This document shows positions 44,945 through 56,474 of a stretch of DNA of 64,000 nucleotides, one piece after another. Both the position numbers and the translations under genes were made by a program. How positions within the stretch are numbered: position 1 is the first letter of the stretch; every line of letters begins with the position of its first letter. Origin of the DNA: Lytechinus variegatus (lineage: Eukaryota > Echinodermata > Echinoidea > Temnopleuroida > Toxopneustidae); contig NC_054748.1 of NCBI RefSeq assembly GCF_018143015.1, positions 17,115,356-17,179,355 on the forward strand. Direction: 5' to 3'. The notes under the pieces are model-generated. The model saw only the letters and a list, made by a program, of their open reading frames with translations, made no database searches and was not told where the DNA came from.

Positions 44945-45225
44945 TTAACCAGGGGCGTATCCAAGACCTCCAAAAGAAGGGGGGCACATTTTGCCGAGGA
45001 AAATTTTACAAGCCCCCCCCCAAAAAAAAAAAGGTAAATAAATAAAATAATTTTTTTTTATAACAAAAAATTTAGGATATTTCGCCCCAAAAAAAATCAG
45101 AAAAAAGGTCTTCACTTTCAAAGGGGGGGGGGGGTACTGTTTTAGTGGACCCATTTCCATTATGCTCAATATTATATCCCCCCCCCCCCGTTTCCCACCC
45201 ACTCTCTCTCTCTCTCTCTTAATGG
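44945..45225. repeat. GGCG-ATCC type repeat with G/C and A runs
   Basis: It starts CAGGGGCGTATCC, has C, A and G homopolymers, and ends in a long C run and a CT-dinucleotide tract. It resembles the ends of the 45430-47320 element. Confidence 0.5.
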
Positions 45226-45429
45226 GGGGGCGAGGTTATCATGAAAAATGGGATTCCATAATGGTAAACACGTCAAAGATTAAATTTCATCATTGGCCGG
45301 CGTAAAAGCAGAGGCCTACCATGCCTACTGTAGCTGTACATAGTTTGAAAATTGTAACAAAATTACCAATTGATCGGGGGAAAGGGTCAGTTGCTTGCCT
45401 TCAGGGGCAGAAATCTCTCCCAAAAGTTA

Positions 45430-47320
45430 GGGGGGACACAGGGGCGGATCCAGCCTTCGCCAATAGGGGGGGCGGAAATTTGATATTTTCCCCGATCGGC
45501 AGCTCGAAGATGATTTTTGTTTGTTTCTTTGCAGGGGTAGTCCTCATTAGTCACTTCTTAGCTTTATTCTTATAAATTGATATATGATATTATAATCCTT
45601 GTTCATATGATGCGAGCGCTAAGCGTGAGCTGATTTTTTTGGAAATTTTATGTATTTTTTCCTAAAACTTGAACTGATTCTGGGCAATGTTTATCCTGAA
45701 AAAGATGTGTATCCAACTTAATAATTACCACGAACGCAAAGAGCGAGCAGAAATGAACTGATGGAAACGATACCTGTTAAAATAATATTTAACAATGAAA
45801 TAATGCGAGCGCGAAGCGCGAGCTGAATTTTTTTTGACATTTTCACCTAAAGAATGGAAATTCTAAGCACTTTTTGTAACTCAAGCAGAATAGGTATAAG
45901 TAAACAATTAATGCGAGCGGAAAATTTCGAGATTTAGTCCTATAATATTTACTGAACGATACACTTTCTAAAGAAAGAATGGAAAATTTAATCAGTTTTT
46001 GTAATCATGAACAAGATAGCTATATAATTTAACGATTGATGCGAGCGCGACGCGCGAGCAGAAAAAAATTCGAGATTTAGACCTAAAAACCACTCTGTTC
46101 ATGTTTTGTAAGTCATCAAAAGGATGAGTAATATGGGGTCTTCCTACATTAATAATGCGAGCACAAAGCGCGATCAGAAAAATTTTGATATTGTGATCTG
46201 AAACTGGATAATGATTTAAATTAGACTGAGAACAAGTTGAGTATCTGAATAAACATGCGCAAGCGTGTTTCATATTTAGACCTAGAATCTAGGCATTTTA
46301 TATACAACTTTAATCATGAAAATCGTGAAAGTTTGATATTCCGATCTGAAAAAGAGCTTTATATTTCAAGCACTTTGCAGAAAAAATGTAAGGTGCATGG
46401 GTATGGATCGCACTTAAAAATATATTAATACTTTGAGTTTTGACATAGGACCTGGACATCCTTACGACATGTCATCATAATGAAAATGATGACTATCTTG
46501 CTATTTCTCTTGCTAAGTGCGAGATGAAACAAAAGGGACAATTTAATTATTAAATTAATATCATATTTATTAATGCCTAATGAGCATGATGAGGTCGCGG
46601 AATCTGATGATGTCGTGGCGTAAAAACTAAACAATTCACTTTTGTGATTATGAATTGGATGCATCAGTTAATATATTTTTAACCATTAATGCAAGCGCAA
46701 ATCGCGAGCTAAAATTTTTGATCAACTGCAATGAAAAGGGGATTTTAAGTAGTTTGTTGTATAATCAATATTGAAACATATAACTCGCCAATCAAAATGC
46801 GAGCGTGCAGCGCGCTAGCTGATACGTCTTGACAGTCAGACCTAGGGATATTTTGAAAACTTTATGGAATACACAAAAATAATAGGTACCTGATAAATCA
46901 AAATTTGCGAGCACGCAGCGCAAGCAGCATATATTAACATTCAGACCATAAAATGACATTTTTACAGAGCACTTTTTAAAAACCAATTTGTAAATTACAC
47001 AAAATAATGAAAGTTCGATTTCCGAGGTGAAATATGTTTTGTGTATTGACTTCCAAACTTGATATTCGAACTTTGATTCGAACTCCAAGATATGTAAATC
47101 AGTCCTAAGAGGCAATGCGAGCGCGAAAAACGTGGCACGAAAAATTCTTTTTATTTTTCAAGTCTTCCCCTCATCTTATTTTATGCACTCGTCGTCCTTC
47201 TCTTCTTTTCTCCTCTCTTTTCCCTCCCTTTTTCCTTCCTTTTTTTACTTTTTTTTCTTTTTTTGCTCCGCCAAGAGGGGGGGGGGGCACTAGGCCCCCT
47301 GGATCCGCCTATGGGGACAA
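45430..47320. mobile_element. Element with recurrent GCGAGCGCGAAGCGCGAGC motif
   Basis: The ends carry GGCGGATCCAG and its complement CTGGATCCGCC. Between 45609 and 47114 a GC-rich, partly palindromic motif (consensus GCGAGCGCGAAGCGCGAGC) recurs at about 45609, 45731, 45804, 45911, 46040, 46154, 46255, 46686, 46797, 46908 and 47114. Each is in AT-rich sequence and is often followed by a T- or A-rich stretch. No long reading frame is present. Confidence 0.7.
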
Positions 47321-49065
47321 GGGCGGGAAATTTTAAATTTGATAAGCAAAAAAAAGGTTGTCATCACCAAAGTAAGGTCATCTCGTCCCAAAATACATGT
47401 TTTTATTTCGATTTAGAATGATGTATTTCTTACCATCATAAAATACCAAAAATAGTAGGGGGACATTTGATATTGTGTCCCCCTACTATTTTGAGTAGGG
47501 GGGACACGTCCCCCCTGGGATTTCCGCCCATGCTCGCCTTATATTAAAAAGAAAATATTTGAAGCATATTACTAGTGTAGACTGTAGGGGAATCATAAAA
47601 AATTACTTTCGGATTCCGGATAATGACAATTTAAACCACATCACCACATGTACAGGCACTTAAGCTATTTCCTCCCTTTTTCTATAGGTTTTCACTCCTC
47701 CTCCCCTCTCTCTAAAACACACCCACACCCACACTATCAACGAGGCTCCCCCTCCCCCATTTAGCGCGAGCTCCTTTCCCTCTCTCTACTTAAAGGGGTA
47801 GTCCAGGCTGAAAATTGCGAGATGTGAACAGATATTGTAAAATGGGACAAAACATTACATCGTACAAGGAATCACATAACTATATTTCAAAATTATTTCA
47901 GTGGAACAGCTTTATATTTGTGTATATCGTGACTATGCAATGAACAAGCTGACGACATCATATCCCCACTTATTCGTTTGCACTACATGAAATTATGTTT
48001 TAAATTTTCCCCAAGAAAGGAAAAATAAGAGTGACATGTCTTTACACAAATGTTGATTATATATTTGATGCAATAGAAAGTTTTTAAACTGTAATGAAAT
48101 GCTGATAACACACATGTATTTTAAACAATTTTGGAGGCAATACAATGATTTTTGGAATCGATATGTTAATTATACTACATGAAGATAATTGGAATGAAAT
48201 TTCAAATTGTTAGTGATACAATATTGATTATACACATCTAAAAACCTTTTTGGTGGTAATATGGCTTTAGTCTTTATGTAAACATGTATTTACTTTCACT
48301 GAATATAATTCTTATAAATGTATTACTATTAATGGTTTTATATGTTTATTTAATTGAAGTTGTGAACAAAACAAATTTCCAATATGGATAAATAAAGATG
48401 AACCTTGAACTTGAAAAAGGAAAGTGGGGATATGATGATAAAGCACATGTTTAGCATATTCCCTAGTGTGCGCGTATTACTGTTTCCACAGAATGTTGCC
48501 AAACTGAAAAGTTCAATAACTATATATTTTATACTGTTGTTAAGATTTGATGAAATTTTCAGCATTCTGCCTGTTTAAAATTTTGGACAACATACTGTCC
48601 ACACAACAATCGGTTATAAAAAAAAATTATCCAACTCTTGGTAGTTTTCAAGTTGTGTGTGTGTGTTTTGTGTTTTGTCAGGCGTGTATCAATCAGAAAT
48701 GATTATTTACGTCTGGGACCGACCTTTAACGTCACCATCCGAAAGACGTGACCAGGGCTCGAACCTCTGCATCAATTTGTAACTTCCCCACAGCTTTGAT
48801 TACAGGCACAAGCCACAACGCCCAGTTCAACCAATACTGTGTAGTCTTCACCCAAAGCACACATTATCTGTTTAAAACTACCCAGAATTGGATAAAGTTT
48901 TAACCAATAGTTGTGTGGACAGTACGTTGCCCAACATTTTTAAAGGGGAAGTTCACCCTGACAAGAGTGTAATTTAAGAGTGTAATTATTTAGAATTTTA
49001 GATGTCATTATTTTCAGCCTGAAATACAGAAAACATTGAATGGGAAGTTCCCATTAACAAATACC
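47321..49065. other. Repeat mosaic
   Basis: About 47790-48000 and 48420-48580 look like two halves of the 'AAAGG-CAAGTCCA' foldback family spread apart. GGACAACATACTGTCCACAC (48590) is inverted near 48915, and a SINE copy lies at 48671-48840. No gene is recognised. Confidence 0.5.
48671..48840 (-). repeat. SINE, minus orientation
   Basis: Contains GACCGACCTTTAACGTCACC and, on the minus strand, B box GGTTCGAGCCC, matching the copy at 37870-38060. Acceptor-like pairing is absent, so it is not a tRNA gene. Confidence 0.6.
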
Positions 49066-49449
49066 AGGGCCCCATCTTACAAAGAGTTAAGATCGATCCA
49101 AACAATCGTAACTCTATGGAACCTCCGAAATAGATTCTGCTAGGATCGAAAGCTTAGGCCCCTTTTGACTCTCTATTTTACTCCATTGGCTCTTTTTTTA
49201 GATAAGCAGTGTTCAGCAGCTTCTTTTGCCATTGAAATTCAATAGTCATAGTGTCATAATTACTTCAGGAAATTTGGAAAATGTCCTTTTAAACAAAAAA
49301 GAACACACCAAATTATCAAGTAATAAATGAATTTATGGATATACAAGTACATTCATAATTGGCAAATATTTTGAACAAATATGCATTTTATGTGTTGACT
49401 TTGCTGGCTTAACATAGTTGCGATTGATCTGATCAATGTAAGATGGGCC
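49066..49449. mobile_element. MITE of the 'GTTACGATTGATC' family, copy 3
   Basis: The ends GGGCCCCATCTTACAAAG and GTAAGATGGGCC match the family. About 105 extra bases at 49130-49235 are absent from the other copies. Confidence 0.75.
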
Positions 49450-50375
49450 ACAGATGTGAATAAAAGCAAAGAAATGAAAGAATAAAGGAGAGCAATCAAC
49501 TCTTTACATGACTTCCTAAGCTCACAAGGTCATTACGGAATATTGAGAAATAAAAAAAAAAACAGCGTTAATTGTGGATTTTTATAGTATTTTTATTACC
49601 ATAAAGATAATACAGCCAAAGCGCTCTTATTATAAGTGCATTCCAGGGCATGTGTAAGTCTGAACAATAATGAGATTAAAATTCAATAAGTACCTGCATC
49701 AATCTGAATATAGGCCCTGTTTCACAAACCCTTAACTGGCAAGTTACAATTGTTACAAGCTACTGAAAACCTGGCATTAATTAGTAGGTTGAGGAACTTT
49801 GTCATTTCTTTTTGTGTGTGTGAAACTGTCCCACTACAAAAAAATCTTGAAAAAATACTCAAATATAAAGCCACTTTATAGGTAGTTAACTTAAAGATAA
49901 ATTCCAGTTTTGGTAACGACCTCAAAATGACTTTTGACAGAATCTGATATAATGACCACCCAAGTGTCTGTTTGTATGAATAAAAAATATGTGCCAACGG
50001 ATTCTGGAAGAAATTGTGTAATTGCTAAGAAATAAGCAAAATAAGCGCGGATTCGGTCACTTCCGTCAGGTCTTTATTCCAGCAATATTAATACACTGTC
50101 CCACGTGTGCCTATCTGTGTTGGTGATCTTCATTGTGAACATTTTTCAGCGTAGATTTCAAGATTTCACAAAGTTCAGCTTATGTAAGTGTACCAGATCT
50201 AGATCCTCGATTATATTCTGACAATTAAGCCTGGTTTTACAGACTTTCTCATGAAATCAGTGTTTATTGCAACTACTGGCATTTCTCTTTAAATGCCATA
50301 CATACATCTCCCTCTCTCTCTTTATATACAGTCTAATTTGGATAAAACAAAATCAAGGAAGAAAATAAATACAAG
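49450..50375. other. AT-rich DNA with a dispersed repeat
   Basis: About 50090-50290 matches 29690-29930 (CACTGTCCCAC-TGTGC, CATTTTTCAG). No gene is recognised. Confidence 0.5.
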
Positions 50376-50669
50376 AGCCCGTATTCTGAAGTCAGGTTTA
50401 ACTTAAACTCAGGTTTAAAGTTGTGGTTTAAATATGGGAAGCCAAAAGTATCAACATTTTTATTAAGTTGTATGTTTCTTATATTTACGTTGCTCTTTCC
50501 TGATTATTCTATGGTGAAGACGATCATCGATTTAAACTTCCTAGACAATTATGAATGATTTGAGAGCCAAATGAGCTGAAATATGATATCTCTACTGTTT
50601 GTGATTTATGTAACAATTGGCTATCCATACTTAAACCACAACTTTAAACCCGACTTCAGAATACGGGCC
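50376..50669. mobile_element. MITE-like element, 294 bp
   Basis: GCCCGTATTCTGAAGTCAGG is inverted as CCGACTTCAGAATACGGGC. It is the intact form of the element interrupted at 19602-20169. Confidence 0.8.
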
Positions 50670-50829
50670 AATGTAAATAATACATTAATACATGTTCATG
50701 TACATAAAAAAAGATAAAAAATAAACAAACAGTGGAGAATAGCAAACATACATTGCTATCTATGACAAGGAATACTCCACATGCATGATCATGATAGAAA
50801 ATAAAAAAAAATAATCATAGATAATAGCA

Positions 50830-51190
50830 GGGTGCAACATAACTTTTTAGAAGCACTTGCCCAGTCGGGCAAGTAAATTTTTAAATAGTTGGAATATACT
50901 TGCCCAAAAATCCATTTCACTTGTCCGAAAAATCCTTGAAAAAAAGTTTTACCACTTGACCTGATGTACCTTGTTATTGCATTTCTTTTTCTAAAGTGAT
51001 TTTATCTTGCCCACCATCACCAAAATTAGGGTAGATATCATATAAAAAATATCGACCCTAATTTTGGTCATTCTACTGTGAGATATTTTGCTTGCCCAAT
51101 TCGGGCAAGTAGTTTTGGTCTTTACTTCAAAATATGTGCCCTACTCTAACTTTTACATGCCCTGGGCAATCGGGCAAGTGCTTATCTTAA
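50830..51190. repeat. Foldback repeat of GGGCAAGT units
   Basis: CACTTGCCCAGTCGGGCAAG at the left is inverted as GGGCAATCGGGCAAGTGC at the right. Inside are further GGGCAAGT words and an inverted TAGGGTAGATATC/GATATTTTT...CCCTA pair. Confidence 0.65.
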
Positions 51191-51226
51191 ATACAATACA
51201 AATGGGCCATTAAAAAAGGGTGACCT

Positions 51227-51498
51227 AGGCCTCGTCTGAAATAGTTACGATTGATCAAATCAATATTAACTCTATGGAAATCCATCAATGTCATAATTTT
51301 TTCTACAGGAAATGTGCAAATGTCCTTTGTAAACAAAGGAGAACACACCGAGCTGTCAAGAAATCAATGAATTTATGGATATACATTCATATCTAGAAAA
51401 ATATTTGAGCAAACATGCAGTGTATATATGTTGACTTTGCTGGCTTTCCATAGTTGCAATTGATTTGATCAATCATAACTCTTTGTAAGACAGGCCCA
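51227..51498. mobile_element. MITE of the 'GTTACGATTGATC' family, copy 4
   Basis: CTCGTCTGAAATAGTTACGA at the left and AACTCTTTGTAAGACAGGCC at the right enclose the family interior (CTATGGAAATCCATCAATGT). Confidence 0.8.
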
Positions 51499-52271
51499 AG
51501 GCGTCCCAAAATTCTAGGGACAGTCCCATAATTTAGCAGTTTGTCCCGTGAGACCCTGTCCAGGATGCCGTTTTGTCCCGTATTTCAAGATTTTGAACAC
51601 ACACACAAAAAAAGGGAGAATATTGAAACCTGACAATTTTTTTCCTTTCTTTGTTCTCTCCCCCCCCCCCCCCTATTTTTATATTTTTCAGAATATAGTG
51701 TGGATATATCCACAATTTAAGCATTAGATTAGATTGTGTCCAAAACACTGCAAATGCAGGTAGGTGCAATTTCATTAAGAACATATCCTAATTCAATTCT
51801 ATGAAGTTAATGATTTCTCATTAAGACAACCTTCTAAAAACATCTAAACGTAACAGCCTCTCTTACCATATATGTACACTGTTTTTTACCATTTAATTTA
51901 AAGAATTAAATAGTAATTGACATGAATTAAGATAAAATAGTTCATATCATTTACCTATACATCCAACATACCCTTGGAAAATAGAATCATGTATTAAAGA
52001 TTTTTAAACCAAAATAATAACAAGAATAAGCCACCCTATTTGTGCAAATATCAACTCTAAATACACCAGAACACCAGAGATAAAGACTAGTTGCTTTATG
52101 TACATTGGAGTTGCAAACAGATAAAAACCTTACTGGTAGTATAATGCGCATTAATTAATTCAGTCAGAAAAACAATGGCAAGTTTAAAACCTCTTTATAT
52201 TACCTGAGGCATAGCGATGAAACACAGCCAGCAAAATAAATATGCTCCCTGAATGATGTATGTTAATATTA
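51499..52271. other. AT-rich intergenic DNA
   Basis: A poly-C run near 51661 is the only striking feature. No gene is recognised. Confidence 0.45.
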
Positions 52272-52846
52272 GTTAAAGGACAAGTTCACCCCAACAAAAA
52301 GTTGATTTGAATAAAAAGAGAAAAATCAAACAACACAACACCTATTAAATTTCATCAAAATTGGATGCAAAATAAGAAAGTTAGATGACATTTTAAAGTT
52401 TTGCTTAAATTCAATAAAACAGTTATATGCACATCCTGGCTGGTATGCAAATGAGGAGAATATGATATAATCTACCCACCATTTCTTTTGCTTTACCGGT
52501 ATATGAAATATTAATTTTATTCTCATTGTGAAGTGATACGATGATTAATTCCTCCCTCAACATGTGGAATTAGCATTGTTTAATACTATATGGTTCAGTC
52601 AAGTCCCTATTGTCAAATATGAAATATTGTATAATTCAAACAATAAAAAACAACAGAAATAGTGAGTGAGGGACATCATCTACTGTCTCATTTGCATGTC
52701 ACTGAGTTGTGAAAAAAAAATGAAACTTTAAAATGTCATAACTTTCTCATTTTACATCCGATTTTGATGAAATTTTCAGCATTATGCTTGCTTGAATTTT
52801 CTTTATTTATCCAATTCAATGTTTTTCTGGGGTGGACTTGACCTTT
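52272..52846. repeat. Long foldback element, copy 2
   Basis: AAAGGACAAGTTCACCCCAA at the left and TTTCTGGGGTGGACTTGACC at the right. The interior matches the copies at 36213 and 57407 (TTTTGATGAAATTTTCAGCA). Confidence 0.8.
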
Positions 52847-53976
52847 CATATGTAAAGCTAACTAGGCGAGTTGTGAAAAAATCACATTGTGCACATAATG
52901 ATGATAATGATGGACATTATATATATATATATTGTATAATTTTACTCTTGTTGTCGACTACTTGTACATGTGTTCCTAATCCTTTCTTTTCAGAACACTA
53001 CACGAGAATACCATTAGAAAAATTGTCTACAATCAATACAATCTTTTCAGATATTGTGGTATACGGTGTTTACTCTTTCCGATATAATGACCTGAAATTG
53101 ATACAATTTCATTTTTTCACAAAACAATATACTTGTATAGACTGTCATATGTAGCAAAAATGTTGTATCCAAAGATTTGTGTAGTGGCTAATTACTTTTG
53201 GTTTGTTTTCACTTTGGTTGACAACTTGACACATATAGAGTGAGATGATTCTTTTTTCATGAAGAATTGCCCATTGCGAATAATTGATGTTGAACAATTG
53301 CTTATTCCTAACTAGTGAAAACATGAACAAGCTGTACATGTACATGTAAGTACATATATAGGCACCATGATCAGACCACAAAACACTCAAACATAAATCT
53401 TAAAATTTTGATACTTTATTTGAGAAATGATGATGTATTTCGTTTAAGTATGATCCATACTACCCACTCACAAATTTCTGTAAGTTCACTTGTTTTTGTA
53501 TCATTGATTTGTTTAGTATTTCTGATTTATTGTAGAGTGCTTCATATAGAATTTTTTGGCCTTTGATAAAGAAATAATTAGGCGCTTTATAAGTATCATT
53601 ATCATTATTATTTGCAATTGAATAATTGAAAGAGAAATGAAATAAACCAATGAATAATAAATCAGTATGGAAGACCAAACAGGGATGCCCTGATGATTTG
53701 GTGAAACTGATGGATCTTAAAAATCTACATGTTGTATAAGAGCACACTAAACAAAAGACACAATCTTTATGGATTACATTTAAAAAAAATGCACATTACT
53801 TTAATATATATTTACTGTTTATGCAAAAATAATTTGTGCAATGTGATAAAATGCAAGTTATATTCTACCTTCATATATATTGCAATATATTATATTACAA
53901 ACAGAGCAAGACTTTTTTCTTTTTTATTTCTAAATAAATGTAAGTCGCAATATATATTTTAAAATATTAAGCAGCA
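52847..53976. other. AT-rich DNA downstream of TMEM86
   Basis: An (AT)n run lies near 52920. No gene or clear element is recognised. Confidence 0.45.
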
Positions 53977-53982
53977 TTTATT
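53977..53982 (-). terminator. Candidate polyadenylation signal of TMEM86
   Basis: TTTATT on the plus strand is AATAAA on the minus strand, about 47 bases after the TMEM86 stop. It would give a very short 3' UTR. Similar signals further down are also possible. Confidence 0.35.
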
Positions 53983-54028
53983 AGGTATGAAAATAGGGAT
54001 TCTAAGTACAATGTCTTGGAAGACAGGC

Positions 54029-54730
54029 TTATTTCTCTTTCTTTTCAATAACGTGTCCATGGCTGACAACTGACATCGCCATTCCTAGCTGAGCTGTGTA
54101 ATAGGTTGTCATGACGATGGACTGGGATGATGGGATAGCGCTGCGGAACATATTCGTCGCCAGGACCAGGTCCGAGATACAGAACAGGACCGCGCCTATC
54201 CCGGCGGCCATTTTGGTCCATGTCCAGAGGTTCTCCGCAAACTGGACCCGGGCGATCGCCCTCCACAGCATGAGCATGATGAGGATGATGTACAGGGCCC
54301 CGAGGAATGTAAGTTCGTATGCGGCAAAACCTGGGTAGAGGAAGCCGTAGACGACCCCAGCAAAGGGCATCAAGGGCACCAGAATGGAGGGTTTGATCGG
54401 GTTTGTACCAAAACTAAACGCAAAGATGTACATGACATGCGCCAGCGCAAAGAAGAGAAGTCCGTGGATGAAGTATTGGTTGACGTAGACGAGACAACCA
54501 TCGCCTATGCAGGACAGGACAAGACCGGTTAGGATTGCAAGATGGTACTTTGGAAAGACCGAAAACCCTTGCTTGCAGAAGAGGTAAATCTCGTGTATGA
54601 CGAAGCCGCAGAGGCAGAGGATCGGGAGACACTTGCAAGCGATGGCCAGCCACGAGGGTTCCGGTCGGAGCAGAAAGTAGAGGATGGTTCCGTTGATGAA
54701 TGGGATGAGTCTGGGACATACTGCTCTGGC
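54029..54730 (-). CDS. TMEM86: TMEM86 main exon
   Basis: Acceptor TTATCTTCCTTCAG; the exon opens GCC-AGA-GCA (ARAVCPRLIPFINGTILYFL) and runs to a TAA at 54029-54031 after GHVIEKKEK. It carries nearly the whole protein, including both conserved acidic residues. The Lys/Glu tail is cytosolic-looking. Confidence 0.95.
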   Translation of the reverse strand, partial: ARAVCPRLIPFINGTILYFLLRPEPSWLAIACKCLPILCLCGFVIHEIYLFCKQGFSVFPKYHLAILTGLVLSCIGDGCLVYVNQYFIHGLLFFALAHVMYIFAFSFGTNPIKPSILVPLMPFAGVVYGFLYPGFAAYELTFLGALYIILIMLMLWRAIARVQFAENLWTWTKMAAGIGAVLFCISDLVLATNMFRSAIPSSQSIVMTTYYTAQLGMAMSVVSHGHVIEKKEK

Positions 54731-55895
54731 CTGAAGGAAGATAAAAGGGATACATTTATATTATCATCATTATTATTACTATTGTTATCATTATTATTAC
54801 TATTATTATTATCATTAGAGGGTCTACGGATCATTACTATTGTAGTACTTACAATGTGTATAGTAGCAGCAGTCATAGCACTAGTTATAGATGTAATCGT
54901 TTTGGACCTGATTAAAAAAGCGCCGCTGTACATTCATACTAAATGCTTAAGTAAGTATAGGAATCTACATGTATGATGGGGGGACCTAAAGCTACGCACT
55001 TTGTTTACAAACGATAGAAACTATGCCAATTTTAATATTCGAACAAATTATCTGTCGCTAACTTGTGGCAAATATTCTAAAGATCATTAAGCAAGAACAA
55101 AATATCTCAAAACTCACTAATACGAAAATCCCGCCGTGTTTTTCGAACACCTCTTGAATTCGCTGCCCGATGTTAGAAGGGGTCCTAAAGCTACGCACTC
55201 GATTTATCATGCAGAAAAATAGAATTTCCTGTGCCTCAATTTCTAAACTATGTTCATACTATTATAGGATAATATGAAATTAAAAAGAATATAGCTCAAA
55301 AATTCAAAACAGTTGTGGGTGTTCTCTACATTTAGAGATTTACTGCAGCCTCTGTAGAAAAAAATTGAATAGGAATCGTTCGTCACTCTCTGCAGTCACA
55401 ATTCCAAACAAAGTGCGCATTTGCCATTAAAAACTGCATGCGTGATGAGTGGTGCGTAGCTTTAGGACCCGCGCAGCTTTAGGACCCCCTACCATACATA
55501 AAATCCCATATTCTTGCGACTCTTTGTCAGGCATTGATTGTCTGAACAGGACGCAATTCGAAGAACTTTGCAAGCAATATTTCATAATTGTTTGAAAATT
55601 TTAATACTGAACGATAGACCATATTAATTACAAAGCATGAATATAACATTTGATTGGCAAAAAGCATTTTAACTGGATTTGTTTTGGTATCACACTTCAA
55701 TATCACACTTTTGACTTACGCCGGCCATTCTCAGTGAAAGAGTGAGTGTTCAATGATTAATAATAATAGACACCCACAATTAAAGACTATTAATTTCGGA
55801 CAATAAAAAAAGTTAGACCCCAAGCTTTCATTAACTTACAACATCAACTTTGAACATCTTGATCACATGCATGACTTCAGAAGTTCAGCCTCAGC
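54029..55895 (-). CDS. TMEM86: TMEM86 (YhhN-family lysoplasmalogenase), two coding exons
   Basis: This is a multi-pass membrane enzyme family that hydrolyses the vinyl-ether bond of lysoplasmalogens in the ER membrane. The exons at 55872-55840 (11 codons) and 54730-54029 (233 codons plus stop) join in phase 0 to give 244 residues; human TMEM86A has about 240. The translation is strongly hydrophobic, with about eight membrane spans. It carries the family blocks KCLPILCLCGF, SCIGDGCLVY, YFIHGLLFFALAHVMYIFAF and TTYYTAQLGMAMS. The Asp in CIGD and in CISDLVLA correspond to the two acidic residues implicated in catalysis. Whether it is closer to TMEM86A or B is not clear. Confidence 0.93.
54760..54830. 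repeat. ATT/ATC low-complexity tract
   Basis: ATTATTATTACTATTGTTAT-type trinucleotide repeats directly upstream of the TMEM86 acceptor, in its intron. The frames over it are artefacts. Confidence 0.8.
54978..55490. mobile_element. MITE-like element, GGTCCTAAAGCTACGCAC
   Basis: GGGACCTAAAGCTACGCACT at 54980, GGGGTCCTAAAGCTACGCAC at 55168, and the complement GTGCGTAGCTTTAGGACC at 55452 followed by another CTTTAGGACCCCC. It looks like a foldback with a duplicated left end, inside the TMEM86 intron. Confidence 0.7.
55720..55728 (-). CDS. TMEM86: Possible alternative first coding exon of TMEM86
   Basis: ATG-GCC-GGC is followed by a consensus GTAAGT donor, in phase 0, so it could splice directly to the main exon and give an MAG-ARAV start. 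There is no independent evidence of use. Confidence 0.25.
55840..55895 (-). CDS. TMEM86: TMEM86 first coding exon (coding 55840-55872)
   Basis: A good acceptor (TTTCTAATTCTATTCCAG) ends at 55896, so a non-coding exon lies upstream. ATG at 55872 begins MHVIKMFKVDV, ending GATGTT/GTAAGT in phase 0, which matches the main exon. The start is supported by total length rather than by similarity, as family N-termini vary. Confidence 0.7.
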
Positions 55896-55959
55896 CTGGA
55901 ATAGAATTAGAAAAAGATTAACAATCCTCTCTACGGAAATTCGTAGTGTAAAAGTCACT

Positions 55960-56170
55960 GTAAATTTAGTCGAGTAGCGGGCTGTTTTCACGTTTCACCT
56001 CTTCACAATCACGTTGAACGTTCTTCTAGTTTTACACGCGCGAAAATCACAGAAAGTCGAACCGGGAAGTTATCGGAATAAGATTTACGAATATGGCTAC
56101 AGATTTAGCACTGGATCACTTAAAAACACATCCAAGTCTGGTTCCATCTGTTAATATTAAAGTTTAGAAT
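55960..56170. promoter_or_regulatory. Probable TMEM86 promoter region
   Basis: Non-repetitive DNA with several CpGs just upstream of the TMEM86 first coding exon. It also carries a plus-strand ATG in good context (56093) opening 24 codons (MATDLALDHLKTHPSLVPSV...), which might mark a divergent transcript; that peptide is not recognised. Confidence 0.3.
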
Positions 56171-56236
56171 CCTTTGTGTGTGAATTCCATTGTTATCCCG
56201 GCTTCATTGATGTCGTTGCATAACGGTACCGCGAGA

Positions 56237-56352
56237 ACAATTGCAATGTTTACGTTTTCTCCGAATGACGTTGTTCTCGCACGGGCACGTGACCGAATCG
56301 TACTCGTTATTCGGTCACGTGCCGGAGAGAGAACGACGTCATCGCGAAAACG
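56237..56352. repeat. 116-bp hairpin with E-box and CRE-like sites
   Basis: CAATGTTTACGTTTTCTC at the left pairs with the right end (GAAAACGTAAACATTG). Inner arms share GGGCACGTGACCGAAT and ATTCGGTCACGTGCC around a 10-base loop. Each arm holds a CACGTG and a TGACGT/ACGTCA word. Confidence 0.85.
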
Positions 56353-56474
56353 TAAACATTGAACTCTTAATCCCGTTGCTGCTCACTACTAGTACTCGGA
56401 TAGTTTAATTTGGTATTCAGTGGTTATAAATGCATCGGTTTTAATTTATTACGAAATACCGGTACAAAATCAAG

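Noticed and set aside
54045..54976. Additional frames over TMEM86 on both strands
   Set aside because: They are shadows of the main exon in other frames or cover the ATT tract; only one frame shows the YhhN-family motifs.
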